Source of the DNA: Burkholderia pyrrocinia
GTDB lineage: Bacteria > Pseudomonadota > Gammaproteobacteria > Burkholderiales > Burkholderiaceae
Assembly (NCBI RefSeq): GCF_003330765.1
Contig: NZ_CP024903.1
Coordinates: 1,922,001-1,986,000, forward strand
DNA: 64,000 nucleotides
Direction: 5' to 3'
Both the position numbers and the translations under genes were made by a program. The notes under the pieces were generated by a model. The model was not told the DNA's origin, made no database searches, and was given only the letters and a program-made list of their open reading frames with translations. Shown piece by piece: positions 53,123-62,116 of the stretch (the stretch's first letter is position 1; each line of letters begins with the position of its first letter).

Positions 53123-53530
53123 ATGTCGAACAGCTCCGATACGCCCGCGCGTCCCGTGAAGTCGCCGGGCCCCGATCACCCGATCACGGTCGAACCGCAT
53201 CCGTGGCGCGTGGTGGTCACGGTGGCCGGCAAGGTCGTCGCCGATACGCATCGCGCGCTGGCGCTGCGCGAGGCCAGCTATCCGGCCGTGCTCTACCTCC
53301 CGCGCGAAGACGCCGACCTGTCGCTGCTGCAGCGCACGGACCATTCGACCTACTGCCCGTACAAGGGCGACTGCGCGTACTACTCGATCCCGGCCGGCGG
53401 CGAGCGCGCGACCAACGCCGTGTGGACGTACGAGCATCCGTATCCGGCCGTCGAAGCGATTCGCGGGCACCTTGCGTTCTACCCGGACCGCGTCGACTCG
53501 ATCGAGGAAAGCGCCGCCGGCACGGATTGA
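53123..53530 (+). CDS. DUF427 domain protein
   Basis: A 135-residue protein of the DUF427 beta-barrel family. Key blocks: HPWRVVVTVAGKVVADTHRA, then LYLPREDADLSLLQRTDHST and YCPYKGDCAYYSIP, VWTYEHPYPAVEAIRGHLAF and YPDRVD. The family is widespread in actinobacteria and proteobacteria; function is unknown. The ATG at 53123 has an ideal CTGGAGGAC site. Confidence 0.9.
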   Translation: MSNSSDTPARPVKSPGPDHPITVEPHPWRVVVTVAGKVVADTHRALALREASYPAVLYLPREDADLSLLQRTDHSTYCPYKGDCAYYSIPAGGERATNAVWTYEHPYPAVEAIRGHLAFYPDRVDSIEESAAGTD

Positions 53531-53704
53531 GTGCCGCTGATTTGCATATGCGGATTCGTTGGTTGGCCGCCGGTCCGCGCGGCCGTATCGTCCTGAATCC
53601 GGCGCGGGCCGGCCCGTTGCGTGCATCGCCCGCATCCGGCACGGTCCTGCGCCGGCCGCGCCGCCTTCGCGCGCGGCCCATGAACCCGCACGCAGGACGG
53701 CCCG

Positions 53705-54697
53705 ATGAACGACACACCGCACGCAGACGTTGAAACGACCCCGGCGAACCCGCGCCGCCGCCAGTGGCTGCACGGCGCGGCCGCCGGGCTGGCCGGGCTC
53801 GCGCTCGGGCCGCTCGCGGCCCTGCCCGCGCAGGCCGACGGCAACGGCACGCGGCTGCGCATCGGCTTCCAGAAATACGGCAACTTCGTCGTGCTCAAGG
53901 CGCGCGGCACGCTCGAGAAGCGTCTCGCGAGCCAGGGCGTCACGGTGCAATGGCTCGAATTCCCCGCCGGCCCGCAACTGCTCGAAGGGCTGAACGCCGG
54001 CGCGATCGACGTCGGCACGGTCGGCGAAACGCCGCCGATCTTCGCGCAGGCGGGCGGCGTCGATTTCGTCTATATCGGCAACGAGCCGCCCGCGCCGCAG
54101 GGCGAAGCCATCGTCGTGCTGCCCGATTCGCCGATCCGCAACGTTGCGCAACTGCGCGGCAAGAAGGTCGCGTTCAACAAGGGCTCGAACGTCCACTACC
54201 TGCTCGTGAAAGCGCTGGAACATGCGGGCCTCACGTATGCCGACATCCAGCCGATCTACCTGACGCCCGCCGACGCGCGCGCCGCGTTCGTGCAGCGTAG
54301 CGTCGATGCGTGGGTGATCTGGGATCCGTATCTGGCGGCCGCCGAGCGGCAGCTCGGCGCGCGCGTGATCGCGAACGGCGACGGGCTCGTGCGCAACACG
54401 CAGTACTACCTCGCCGCGCGCAAGTACGCCGCCGCTCACCCGCAGGTACTGCGCGCGCTGCTCGACGAAGTCGACGCGACCGATCGCTGGGCGCGCGACC
54501 ACGTTCCCGACGTCGCCGCACAACTGTCGCCGCTCGTCGGCCTCGACGCGCCGACGCTCGAAATCGCGCTCAAGCGCGCCGGCTACGGCGTGCAGCCCGT
54601 CACCGATGCGACGATCGCGTATCAGCAGAGCATCGCCGACGCGTTCACCACGCTGACGCTGATCCCGGGCAAGCTGACGGTCGCCAGCGCGCGCTGA
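53705..54697 (+). CDS. aliphatic sulfonate ABC substrate-binding protein (SsuA-like)
   Basis: A 330-residue periplasmic binding protein. A twin-arginine-like signal NPRRRQWLHGAAAGLAGLAL precedes LRIGFQKYGNFVVLKARGTL, typical of SsuA. Ligand-pocket blocks QWLEFPAGPQLLEGLNAGAI and DVGTVGETPPIFAQAGGVDF fit the aliphatic sulfonate group. No ssuB or ssuC lies nearby. It is the second orphan binding protein of this fold in the window; the other starts at 35874. Confidence 0.9.
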   Translation: MNDTPHADVETTPANPRRRQWLHGAAAGLAGLALGPLAALPAQADGNGTRLRIGFQKYGNFVVLKARGTLEKRLASQGVTVQWLEFPAGPQLLEGLNAGAIDVGTVGETPPIFAQAGGVDFVYIGNEPPAPQGEAIVVLPDSPIRNVAQLRGKKVAFNKGSNVHYLLVKALEHAGLTYADIQPIYLTPADARAAFVQRSVDAWVIWDPYLAAAERQLGARVIANGDGLVRNTQYYLAARKYAAAHPQVLRALLDEVDATDRWARDHVPDVAAQLSPLVGLDAPTLEIALKRAGYGVQPVTDATIAYQQSIADAFTTLTLIPGKLTVASAR

Positions 54698-54715
54698 CGC
54701 GCCACGCGCGGCCTG

Positions 54716-55300
54716 TTACGGCGCAGGCGCCGCGCCGATGCGCCGCCATTCGTCGTAGTCGGTGACGAGACCCGCTTCGTCGATCGCGATGTCGGCCGCA
54801 TAGGTGCCGCTTTCGTAGCGATACACGCGGGGCGCCGTGCGCGTATAGCGCTGCTCGCCGCGCACGATGCCGAAATCCGGAAAGCGCAACCATGCGGTAT
54901 GGATCGTCGCCGAATCGCCGACGGCCAGCGCCAGCCGCCGGATCGGCAGCGTATTGGTCGACGGACTGAAGCCGAGGTCGATGTCGGTCGCACCCGCAAG
55001 CGCCGGTGCGTCGACGCCGTCGATCGTCCATCGCCCACCGTCGCACGCGATGTCCAGTTGCAGCGGCGGCATCGTGCCAACCCGACGTGTCACGCGCGCC
55101 GAACGCGTGAGCCAGTCGGCGCCGCATGCGATCGCGTAATCGACGCGAAACGGCGTGCCGTCGATCGCGCCCGACACCGAACCCGACAGGTCGATTCCCG
55201 ATTGCGACTCGACGAGCCGGCACCATTCAGCCGCCTGCCACGTCTGCACGATCTGCCATGCGACGCATCGCGTGCGCACCGCTGCATCCTGTTGCGTCAT
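54716..55300 (-). CDS. putative glycolipid-binding domain protein
   Basis: A 194-residue beta-rich protein with ARCV-like opening RTRCVAWQIVQTWQAAEWCR, DYAIACGADWLTRSARVT and a C-terminal ESGTYAADIAIDEAGLVTDY. It fits the putative glycolipid-binding family (PF06475), crystal structures of which resemble lipoprotein-localising beta-barrels. No signal peptide. It is convergent with the SsuA-like gene. Function is unknown. Confidence 0.82.
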   Translation of the reverse strand: MTQQDAAVRTRCVAWQIVQTWQAAEWCRLVESQSGIDLSGSVSGAIDGTPFRVDYAIACGADWLTRSARVTRRVGTMPPLQLDIACDGGRWTIDGVDAPALAGATDIDLGFSPSTNTLPIRRLALAVGDSATIHTAWLRFPDFGIVRGEQRYTRTAPRVYRYESGTYAADIAIDEAGLVTDYDEWRRIGAAPAP

Positions 55301-55423
55301 GTCGCCGTCTCCTGTCGGTCGCGCGGAAACCGATTTTCGCTCACGACGCCGATGAACGCACGCGGCTTCGGCGACCGGAACCTCCGCCGCGCCGGTCGTC
55401 TTTTGACCGATGGCCGCCCGCCG

Positions 55424-56809
55424 TCACGCCTGCAGCGACTTCCCCGGCTCCTTCACGTGCGCGTCGACTTCCATCTGGTAGAAGCGCGCGCTGACGAAGC
55501 CGAACAGCGTCCAGCCTGCGAACACGCACAGGCCGCCGAGCATCAGCGCCTGCTCGCCCGAGCTGAACAGCGCATAGAAGCTGTACGCGGTGGCGACCAT
55601 CGCGATCACGTTCGTCACCAGCGCCTTGGCCGGCGGCACCTTCGCGACCTTCTGGATCGTGATCAGCGCGGCCATCGACATCACGTAGGGCACGAGGTTC
55701 GTGACGACCGCGAGATCGACGATCTTCTGGAACTGGCTGCTCAATTCCGGGCTGATCGTCATCAGCGCCAGCGCAACCTGTGCGACGAGCAGGATCACCA
55801 TGCCGACGATCGGCGTGCCCGTGCGCGTCGCACGCGCAAACACCGGCAGGAAGTAGCCGACGTCCGCCGAGCTCTTGAACACCTGCGCGACCGTGAACTG
55901 CCAGCCGAGCAGCGAGCCGATGCACGCGATCACCATCAGCGCGGTGACGATCGTGCCGACCGTCGGCGTGAACATCGTCGCGAACGCGATGCCGAACGGC
56001 GCGTTCGACGCCGCGAGGATCGCGTTGGGCACGATCCCCGCGATCACGTTGGTCGACACGATATAGAAGATCGCCGATGCGACCGTGCCGCCGAGCACGG
56101 CGATCGGCACGTTGCGCTCCGGGTTCTCCACCGCATCCGAGTTCGCGCATGCCGATTCGAGCCCGAGGAACGCCCACAGCGTCACCGCGATCGAACCGCC
56201 GACGGCCGGCCCGAACGGCATGTTGTGCGGATTCCACGCGGCGCCCCAGATCGCGCCGCTGAACCAGAACCAGCCGATCAGCGACACGATGACGACCGGA
56301 ATGATCACGCCCCACACGGTCACCGCGCCGATCCGGCCGGTGATGCGCGAGCCGCCGAAGTTCGCGACCGTCGTGAGCACGAGCAGGAAGATCGTCCACA
56401 GGCCCGTCTGCAGCGGCGACAGCGTCGCGTCGAACAGCACGGTGCCGTACCCGACCGCCGTGACGCCGATCGCGACATTGGCAATCACGAGCGACAGTCC
56501 GTATGTGTAGTTCGCCATGTAGTTGCCGGCCTTGCCGAACGCGTATTCCGCGTAGCCGCCCATCCCGCCCGGCTTGCGGCTCAACATCCCGCAGCGCGCG
56601 AACGCATAGGCCAGCGCGAGCGAGCCGCCGGCCGTGACGATCCACGACAGCAGCGAGATCGTGCCGACCTGCGCGAGCTTCGACGGCAGCAGGATGATGC
56701 CGGAGCCCATCATGTTGACCGCCGTGAGGATGGTGAGCTGCCAGACATTCATCCGGTTCTTCGGCGCGGCCGCCGAAGCCGCGTCGGTCATGCGCGCTGC
56801 GTTTTCCAT
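55424..56809 (-). CDS. potE: putrescine/ornithine antiporter PotE
   Basis: A 461-residue, 12-helix APC-family antiporter with very strong identity to E. coli PotE: QLTILTAVNMMGSGIILLPS, SRKPGGMGGYAEYAFGKAGN, LWAFLGLESACANSDAVENP and SLLGWQFTVAQVFKSSADVG. PotE swaps cytoplasmic putrescine for external ornithine, or imports putrescine. It follows the arginine-decarboxylase-type gene after 62 bases and is divergent, at a distance, from the ornithine decarboxylase gene whose product it would export. Confidence 0.93.
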   Translation of the reverse strand: MENAARMTDAASAAAPKNRMNVWQLTILTAVNMMGSGIILLPSKLAQVGTISLLSWIVTAGGSLALAYAFARCGMLSRKPGGMGGYAEYAFGKAGNYMANYTYGLSLVIANVAIGVTAVGYGTVLFDATLSPLQTGLWTIFLLVLTTVANFGGSRITGRIGAVTVWGVIIPVVIVSLIGWFWFSGAIWGAAWNPHNMPFGPAVGGSIAVTLWAFLGLESACANSDAVENPERNVPIAVLGGTVASAIFYIVSTNVIAGIVPNAILAASNAPFGIAFATMFTPTVGTIVTALMVIACIGSLLGWQFTVAQVFKSSADVGYFLPVFARATRTGTPIVGMVILLVAQVALALMTISPELSSQFQKIVDLAVVTNLVPYVMSMAALITIQKVAKVPPAKALVTNVIAMVATAYSFYALFSSGEQALMLGGLCVFAGWTLFGFVSARFYQMEVDAHVKEPGKSLQA

Positions 56810-56871
56810 GATGTCGATCCTTCGATGTGAGGCCGCCGCGCGGCCGGTCGCTCGTTCGCCCGGCCAGGCGC

Positions 56872-59172
56872 TCAGGCTGTCAGGCAGTACACGCGGTACG
56901 TGCCGTCCTCGACTTCGACGCCGTGCGTGTCGTGCGCGAAGCCCGGAAAACGCCGGTCGTACGCTTCGAGCGCCTTCAGGTAGCCGAGCACCGGGCCACC
57001 GGCCGGCCCCGCGTTCTCGCCTGGCATCAGCAGCGGAATGCCGGGCGGATACGGCACGACGCCGGTGGCGACCGTGCGCCCGGCCAGCTCGTCGAGCGTG
57101 ACCTGCTCGACACGGCGCTGCACGAGATGCTCGTACGCGCGCACCGGGCTCATCTCCGGCTTCGGCAGGATCGAGAACGCCTCCGACATCAACTGCGTCG
57201 TGCCGAGCTGCTCCATCGCCGCGAACATCGTGTCGGCCAGGTCCTTCAGCCCCATGCCCGCATAGCGCGCGCCATGCGCCTTCGCGAGCGGTGGAATCGC
57301 GAGGTCGAGCGGCAGGTTCGCGTCATAGTCGCGCTTGAAGTCGCACAGCGCGCTGACGAGCGAGCCCCACTTGCCCTTCGTGATGCCGATCGAGAACAGG
57401 AACAGGATCGTGAAGTCGGTCGTCTTCTCGACGACGATCCCGCGCGCATCGAGATACGCGGTGACGACGTTTGCCGGAATGCCGACCGGCATCAGGCCGC
57501 CGGCCGGCGCGACGCCCGGCGTGACGATCGACACCTTGATCGGATCGAGCATGCAGTAGCCGTCCTCGATATTGCCGAAGCCGTGCCATTGCGCGCCGGG
57601 GCGCAGCACCCAGCACGACGGGTCGCTTGCGAGCAGGTCGGGCGGCGCATCGTGGAACGGCAGCGTGCGGCCCGTGCGCGCCTCGAGCACGGTGTCGGGC
57701 TGCCAGCATTCGAAGAACCAGTCGCCCTTCGCGCCGAATTCGCCGTTCATCCGCGCGATCATCTGCCGGAACGCGACGGCCTCCTCGATCGACTCGTGCG
57801 TCAGCGCCGCGCCGCCGGGGCCGTCCATCATCGCGGCCGCGACGTCGTTCGACGCGATGATCGCGTAGTTCGGCGAGGTCGACGCGTGCATCATGAACGT
57901 TTCGTTAAACTGACCATGCGGAATCGGGTTGCGGCCGTCGCGCACGTGAATGTACGACGCCTGCGACAGCGCGGTCAGCAGCTTGTGCGTCGACTGCGTC
58001 GCAAACACCGTGGGCCGGTCCGCACGATGGTCGCGCGGGTCGCCGTGCATCGCGTGGCGGTCGCGGTAGATCGGGTTGAAGCGCGCGTAGCCGTACCACG
58101 CTTCGTCGAAGTGCAGGCGATCGACGCTTGCGCCAAGCAGTTCTTCGACGCGCGCGACGTTGTAGCACAGGCCGTCGTAAGTCGAATTCGTGATGATCGC
58201 GTGCTTCGGCTGGCGATCGGCGAGCCCGGCCGCGAGCGGGTTCGACGCGATCGCCTCGCGGATCGCCGCCTGCGTGAGGCGCTCGGACGCAATCGGCCCG
58301 ATGATCCCGTAGCGGTTGCGCGTCGGCACGAGGTAGGTCGGAATCGCGCCCGACATCGTCATCGCATGTTCGGCCGACTTGTGGCAGTTGCGGTCGCACA
58401 GCGCGATCTGGTCGCGGCTCACGCTCGCCATCAGGATGATGCGGTTCGACGTCGACGAGCCGTTCGTCACGTGATACGTGCGATGTGCGCCGAATACGCG
58501 CGCCGCATAGCGCTCGCTTTCGCCGATCGGGCCCGAGTGATCGAGCAGCGAACCGAGCTCGCCGACCGAGATCGACAGGTCGGAACGGAACAGCGCTTCG
58601 CCGAAGTATTCGAAGAACGCACGGCCGACCGGCGACTTCAGGAAGCCCGTGCCGCCCGTGTGGCCGGGCGTATGCCACGAGTACTCGTAGACGCGCGAGA
58701 ACTTCGCGAGCGCACCGAACATCGGCGGCAGCACGGTCGCGCGATAGCGTTCGATCGCCGCATGGATGCGCCCGCCGATGAAGTCGGCCGTATCCTCGAG
58801 CAGCCACACGAAATCGTCGACCTGGCCCATGACCGCGGCCGGCACCGACGAGGCGACGCTGCGGTCGGCCAGCAGGAAGATCGGCACGTTGCCGTTGCGA
58901 TGCCGGATCGCTTCGACCACGGTCTCGGACGGCCCGTGGCCGTCCACGCCGAGATCCCAGTCGAGCAGCACGCACTGGATCGAAGGATCGGAGCGGATCA
59001 GCACGATCGCATCGTCGGCGGACGTCGCCGTGAGCACGTCGATGCCGCGTTGCACGAGCTCGGCGCTCAGCGTGCGAACCGCGCGCCCGGTCGCCGTTTC
59101 CTGCGAGATTTCGTCATCGACCAGCAGCGCGCGCATGCCAAGACGACGAATACCACCGACGGACGTATTCAT
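56872..59172 (-). CDS. adiA: inducible arginine decarboxylase type (AdiA-like)
   Basis: A 766-residue PLP enzyme of the bacterial Orn/Lys/Arg decarboxylase family. The N-terminal receiver-like wing domain (about 12-140) contains ALLVDDEIS and VLLDWDLGVDG. The core has WHTPGHTGGTGFLKSPVGR, and Lys397 in TQSTHKLLTALSQ should bind PLP. The segment DRLHFDEAWYGYARFNPIYR is characteristic of AdiA rather than LdcI. It would turn arginine into agmatine and CO2, using a proton. No AdiC is adjacent; PotE is. Substrate assignment as arginine is from similarity; ornithine or lysine is possible. Confidence 0.88.
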   Translation of the reverse strand: MNTSVGGIRRLGMRALLVDDEISQETATGRAVRTLSAELVQRGIDVLTATSADDAIVLIRSDPSIQCVLLDWDLGVDGHGPSETVVEAIRHRNGNVPIFLLADRSVASSVPAAVMGQVDDFVWLLEDTADFIGGRIHAAIERYRATVLPPMFGALAKFSRVYEYSWHTPGHTGGTGFLKSPVGRAFFEYFGEALFRSDLSISVGELGSLLDHSGPIGESERYAARVFGAHRTYHVTNGSSTSNRIILMASVSRDQIALCDRNCHKSAEHAMTMSGAIPTYLVPTRNRYGIIGPIASERLTQAAIREAIASNPLAAGLADRQPKHAIITNSTYDGLCYNVARVEELLGASVDRLHFDEAWYGYARFNPIYRDRHAMHGDPRDHRADRPTVFATQSTHKLLTALSQASYIHVRDGRNPIPHGQFNETFMMHASTSPNYAIIASNDVAAAMMDGPGGAALTHESIEEAVAFRQMIARMNGEFGAKGDWFFECWQPDTVLEARTGRTLPFHDAPPDLLASDPSCWVLRPGAQWHGFGNIEDGYCMLDPIKVSIVTPGVAPAGGLMPVGIPANVVTAYLDARGIVVEKTTDFTILFLFSIGITKGKWGSLVSALCDFKRDYDANLPLDLAIPPLAKAHGARYAGMGLKDLADTMFAAMEQLGTTQLMSEAFSILPKPEMSPVRAYEHLVQRRVEQVTLDELAGRTVATGVVPYPPGIPLLMPGENAGPAGGPVLGYLKALEAYDRRFPGFAHDTHGVEVEDGTYRVYCLTA

Positions 59173-59317
59173 GATTTTTGCCCTCGCTGTTCCGATGCTT
59201 TGATTGGTGTTGTTCGTCTCGCGAGCACGCGGACAGCAGACCACGGGGGCCGGCACGAGACGCTTGCAATTCCGGTTTGATTCGCTATTCCGCCATTCAA
59301 TTCGGAGCCGACTATGC

Positions 59318-59335
59318 CATAGATGCCTTTCTATG
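59318..59335. promoter_or_regulatory. CATAGA-N6-TCTATG inverted repeat
   Basis: A perfect 6-bp inverted repeat with a six-base spacer, 146 bases before the arginine-decarboxylase-type start on the minus strand. It is a candidate operator for acid- or polyamine-responsive control. The binding protein is unknown. Confidence 0.4.
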
Positions 59336-59476
59336 AAAAGCAGACGATTCGGCGAAACTATCGATCGCTTTCAAAGCGGCTTTCACGATCGGTTCATTTT
59401 GATGTGCATTGCAACACGCCAATTCATGATTATTTGATCAATCGCATCCCGCAATGACATTGTCTTTTCCGGTCGA

Positions 59477-59505
59477 TTGAATTCGCCGGGTTTTGTTGCT
59501 ACGAT
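59477..59505 (+). promoter_or_regulatory. sigma-70 promoter for ornithine decarboxylase
   Basis: TTGAAT (59477-59482) and TACGAT (59500-59505) are 17 bases apart. Transcription would begin near 59512 and give a leader of about 170 bases. Confidence 0.55.
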
Positions 59506-59680
59506 CGACTGCGCCGCGCGCTGACCGGCGACGGCTGCGCCGCGCCGCACAAGGCTTCTTCGTGTGGCGAGCATGCGGCGACAGCATTCGCGGGAGCGTT
59601 TCAATCGGCTGCAGCGCGTGTCGGATTACGCGCCGGCGCGAATACGGCTCCCGTTTCCGCATATTTACCGGAGAATTCGC

Positions 59681-61861
59681 GTGAGCCTGTTGAAAATCGC
59701 AGTCGAGCCGGCGCTGATTGGCGCCTTCCTCACCACGCATGAGCAGGTCGACGTATTTCAGACCGATTTCACGAATATCGCGGCAATCGTCGTCGGAATT
59801 GATTCTGCGCAAAAGGTCCTTAAAACCGTCGAAAGAACCGGTTTCGCGATTCCGTTCTTCGTCGCGATCGAGCCCGACCAGGAAGTGCCGCCGTCGGTCC
59901 TGCCGAGCGCGAGCGGCGTGATCCAGCTCCGGCACGGCGGCCGCCACTACTACGGCCGGCAGATTTCCGCCGCCGCCGACATCTACAGCGAGAACCTGCT
60001 GCCGCCGTTCTTCAAGGTCATGCGCGAATACGTGCAGCGCGGCTATGTCGAGTTCGATTGCCCCGGCCACCAGGGCGGCCAGTTCTTCTCGAATCATCCG
60101 CTCGGCCGGATGTTCTTCGACTTCTTCGGCGAGACGCTCTTTCGCGCCGACCTCTGCAACGCGGACGTCCGGCTCGGCGACTTGCTGATTCACGAAGGCC
60201 CGGCGCTGGAAGCGCAGCGCAACGCCGCGCGGATCTACAACGCGGACAAGACCTGGTTCGTGCTGAACGGCACGTCGACGTCGAACAAGGTCGTCACGAG
60301 CGCGTTGCTCGCGCCCGACGATCTCGTGCTGTTCGATCGCAACAACCACAAGTCGGTGCACCTCGGCGCGCTCGTGCTGTCCGGCGCACGGCCGGTCTAC
60401 CTCGAGACCGCGCGCAACGCGTGGGGCCTCATCGGCGGCGTCGACAGCGCGGCGCTCGGCGAAGCGCGCATTCGCGACGCGATCCGCGACGTCGCGCCCG
60501 AGCGCGCCGATTTGCCGCGCCCGTTCCGGCTCGCGGTGATCCAGCTCGGCACCTACGACGGCACGATCTACAACGCGCGCGAGGTCGTCGACCGGATCGG
60601 GCATCTGTGCGACTACATCCTGTTCGATTCGGCGTGGGTCGGCTACGAGCAGTTCATCCCGATGATGCAGGACTGTTCGCCGCTGATGCTGGAACTCGGC
60701 CCCGACGATCCCGGCATCTTCGTCACGCAGTCGGTGCACAAGCAGCAGGCCGGCTTCTCGCAGACGTCGCAGATCCACAAGAAGGACAGCCACATCGAAG
60801 GCCAGAAGCGGTTCTGCGATCACCGGCGCTTCAACAACGCGTACATGATCCATGCGTCGACGAGCCCGTTCTACCCGATGTTCGCGGCGCTCGACGTCAA
60901 CGCGCAGATGCACGCGGGCCCGGCCGGCAAGCGCCTGTGGCGCGACTGCGTCGCGCACGGCGTCGATGCTCGCAAGCTGCTGCTGAAGACCTGCCGCCAG
61001 ATCCGCCCGTTCGTCCCGCAGCATATCGACGGCCGCCCGTGGGCCGACTACCCGACCGAGCAGATCGTCGACGACCTGCGTTTCTTCCGCTTCCACCCGG
61101 CCGATTCGTGGCACGGCTTCGAAGGCTATGCGGACAACCAATACTTCGTCGATCCGTGCAAGCTGCTGCTGACGACACCCGGCATCGATCGCGACACGCA
61201 CGAGTACGCGCCGTTCGGCGCGCCGGCGCCGATCCTCGCGCGCTATCTCCGCGAGCACGGCGTCGTGCCCGAGAAGGCCGACCTGTACACGATCCTGTTC
61301 CTGCTCACGCCGTCGGAAAGCTTCGGCAAGCTGCAGCATCTGGTCGCGCACCTCGCGCAGTTCGAACGCCATCTCGACCAGGACACGCCGCTGCGCGAAG
61401 CGATCCCGTCGCTGTGCGAAGCGTATCCGGAGCTGTACGGCAACATGCGTCTGCGGCAGCTGTGTCAGCGGATGCACGATTTCTACCGCAGCCACGACAT
61501 GAAGCATCTGCAGAAGCAGATGTTCCGGCGCGCGCAGTTCCCGAAGCAGGCGATGCTGCCGCAGGCCGCGAACGCCGAGCTGATCCGCAACAACGTCGAG
61601 CTCGTCACGCTCGATCGCATCGAAGGCCGGATCGCGACCGAAGGCGCGCTGCCTTATCCGCCCGGCATCTTCTGCGTGGTGCCCGGCGAAGCCTGGGGCG
61701 GCCCGGCGCTCGACTACTTCCGCGCGCTCGAAGCCGGAATCAACGCACTGCCGGGCTTCGAACCGGAAATCCAGGGCGTCTACCTGCAGACGAAGCCGGA
61801 CGGCTCAAAGCAGGCATCGGCGTACGTGGTGACGGCCGGTGGCGACGCGTCACGCGCGTAG
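59681..61861 (+). CDS. speF: ornithine decarboxylase (SpeF/SpeC type)
   Basis: A 726-residue PLP-dependent decarboxylase. N-terminal wing domain (1-105), core with FDCPGHQGGQFFSNHPLGRM, LNGTSTSNKVV and Lys354 in TQSVHKQQAGFSQTSQIHKK as PLP lysine. The QTSQIHKKDSH segment is the ornithine type. It produces putrescine and consumes a proton. The GTG start at 59681 follows CGGAGAATTC. Length fits E. coli SpeF (732) and SpeC (711); biosynthetic versus inducible cannot be decided from sequence, though PotE nearby favours the inducible role. Confidence 0.9.
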   Translation: MSLLKIAVEPALIGAFLTTHEQVDVFQTDFTNIAAIVVGIDSAQKVLKTVERTGFAIPFFVAIEPDQEVPPSVLPSASGVIQLRHGGRHYYGRQISAAADIYSENLLPPFFKVMREYVQRGYVEFDCPGHQGGQFFSNHPLGRMFFDFFGETLFRADLCNADVRLGDLLIHEGPALEAQRNAARIYNADKTWFVLNGTSTSNKVVTSALLAPDDLVLFDRNNHKSVHLGALVLSGARPVYLETARNAWGLIGGVDSAALGEARIRDAIRDVAPERADLPRPFRLAVIQLGTYDGTIYNAREVVDRIGHLCDYILFDSAWVGYEQFIPMMQDCSPLMLELGPDDPGIFVTQSVHKQQAGFSQTSQIHKKDSHIEGQKRFCDHRRFNNAYMIHASTSPFYPMFAALDVNAQMHAGPAGKRLWRDCVAHGVDARKLLLKTCRQIRPFVPQHIDGRPWADYPTEQIVDDLRFFRFHPADSWHGFEGYADNQYFVDPCKLLLTTPGIDRDTHEYAPFGAPAPILARYLREHGVVPEKADLYTILFLLTPSESFGKLQHLVAHLAQFERHLDQDTPLREAIPSLCEAYPELYGNMRLRQLCQRMHDFYRSHDMKHLQKQMFRRAQFPKQAMLPQAANAELIRNNVELVTLDRIEGRIATEGALPYPPGIFCVVPGEAWGGPALDYFRALEAGINALPGFEPEIQGVYLQTKPDGSKQASAYVVTAGGDASRA

Positions 61862-61877
61862 GACTGCCGCCCATCGC

Positions 61878-61919
61878 GGGAGCGGGAGCGGGAGCGGGAG
61901 CGGGAGCGGGAGCGGGAGC
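61878..61919 (+). repeat. hexanucleotide tandem repeat (GGGAGC)7
   Basis: Seven perfect copies of GGGAGC (42 bases) begin 17 bases after the ornithine decarboxylase stop. They are followed by GGGAGCCG/CGGTTCCC-like inverted sequence that could fold as a hairpin. It lies between genes. A minus-strand frame through it encodes a Pro-Ala repeat and is an artefact of the repeat. Confidence 0.85.
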
Positions 61920-62116
61920 CGGATTCGGTTCCCGCCTCGGCTCCATGCCGCGACAACGACCGCGCGGCCGATACTTGCGCACGGCCTGACCGTGCGGTAC
62001 CGTCCTGCTTTCCGGGATAACCGAAGCCTCGCGTCGAAACCCATCCGTCGATTCGATCCGATGCGACCCCGCCCCTGCCCGGCGCCGTCGCGTCGCGCGT
62101 ACAGGAGGGGGTTGCG

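Larger units (their letters stand above)
59173..59680. other. divergent control region of the decarboxylase genes
   Basis: A 508-base region, AT-richer than average in its middle. It holds an inverted repeat CATAGA-N6-TCTATG (59318-59335) on the side of the arginine decarboxylase gene and a plus-strand promoter for the ornithine decarboxylase gene. The leader downstream of that promoter is about 170 bases and contains a short reading frame ending on the start codon. Confidence 0.5.

Noticed and set aside
61878..61919. Possible CRISPR array
   Set aside because: The repeats are six bases long and contiguous, without spacers. It is a microsatellite.
61740..61982. Minus-strand protein with a Pro-Ala repeat
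   Set aside because: The repeat is only the translation of the GGGAGC array; the rest is antisense to the decarboxylase gene.
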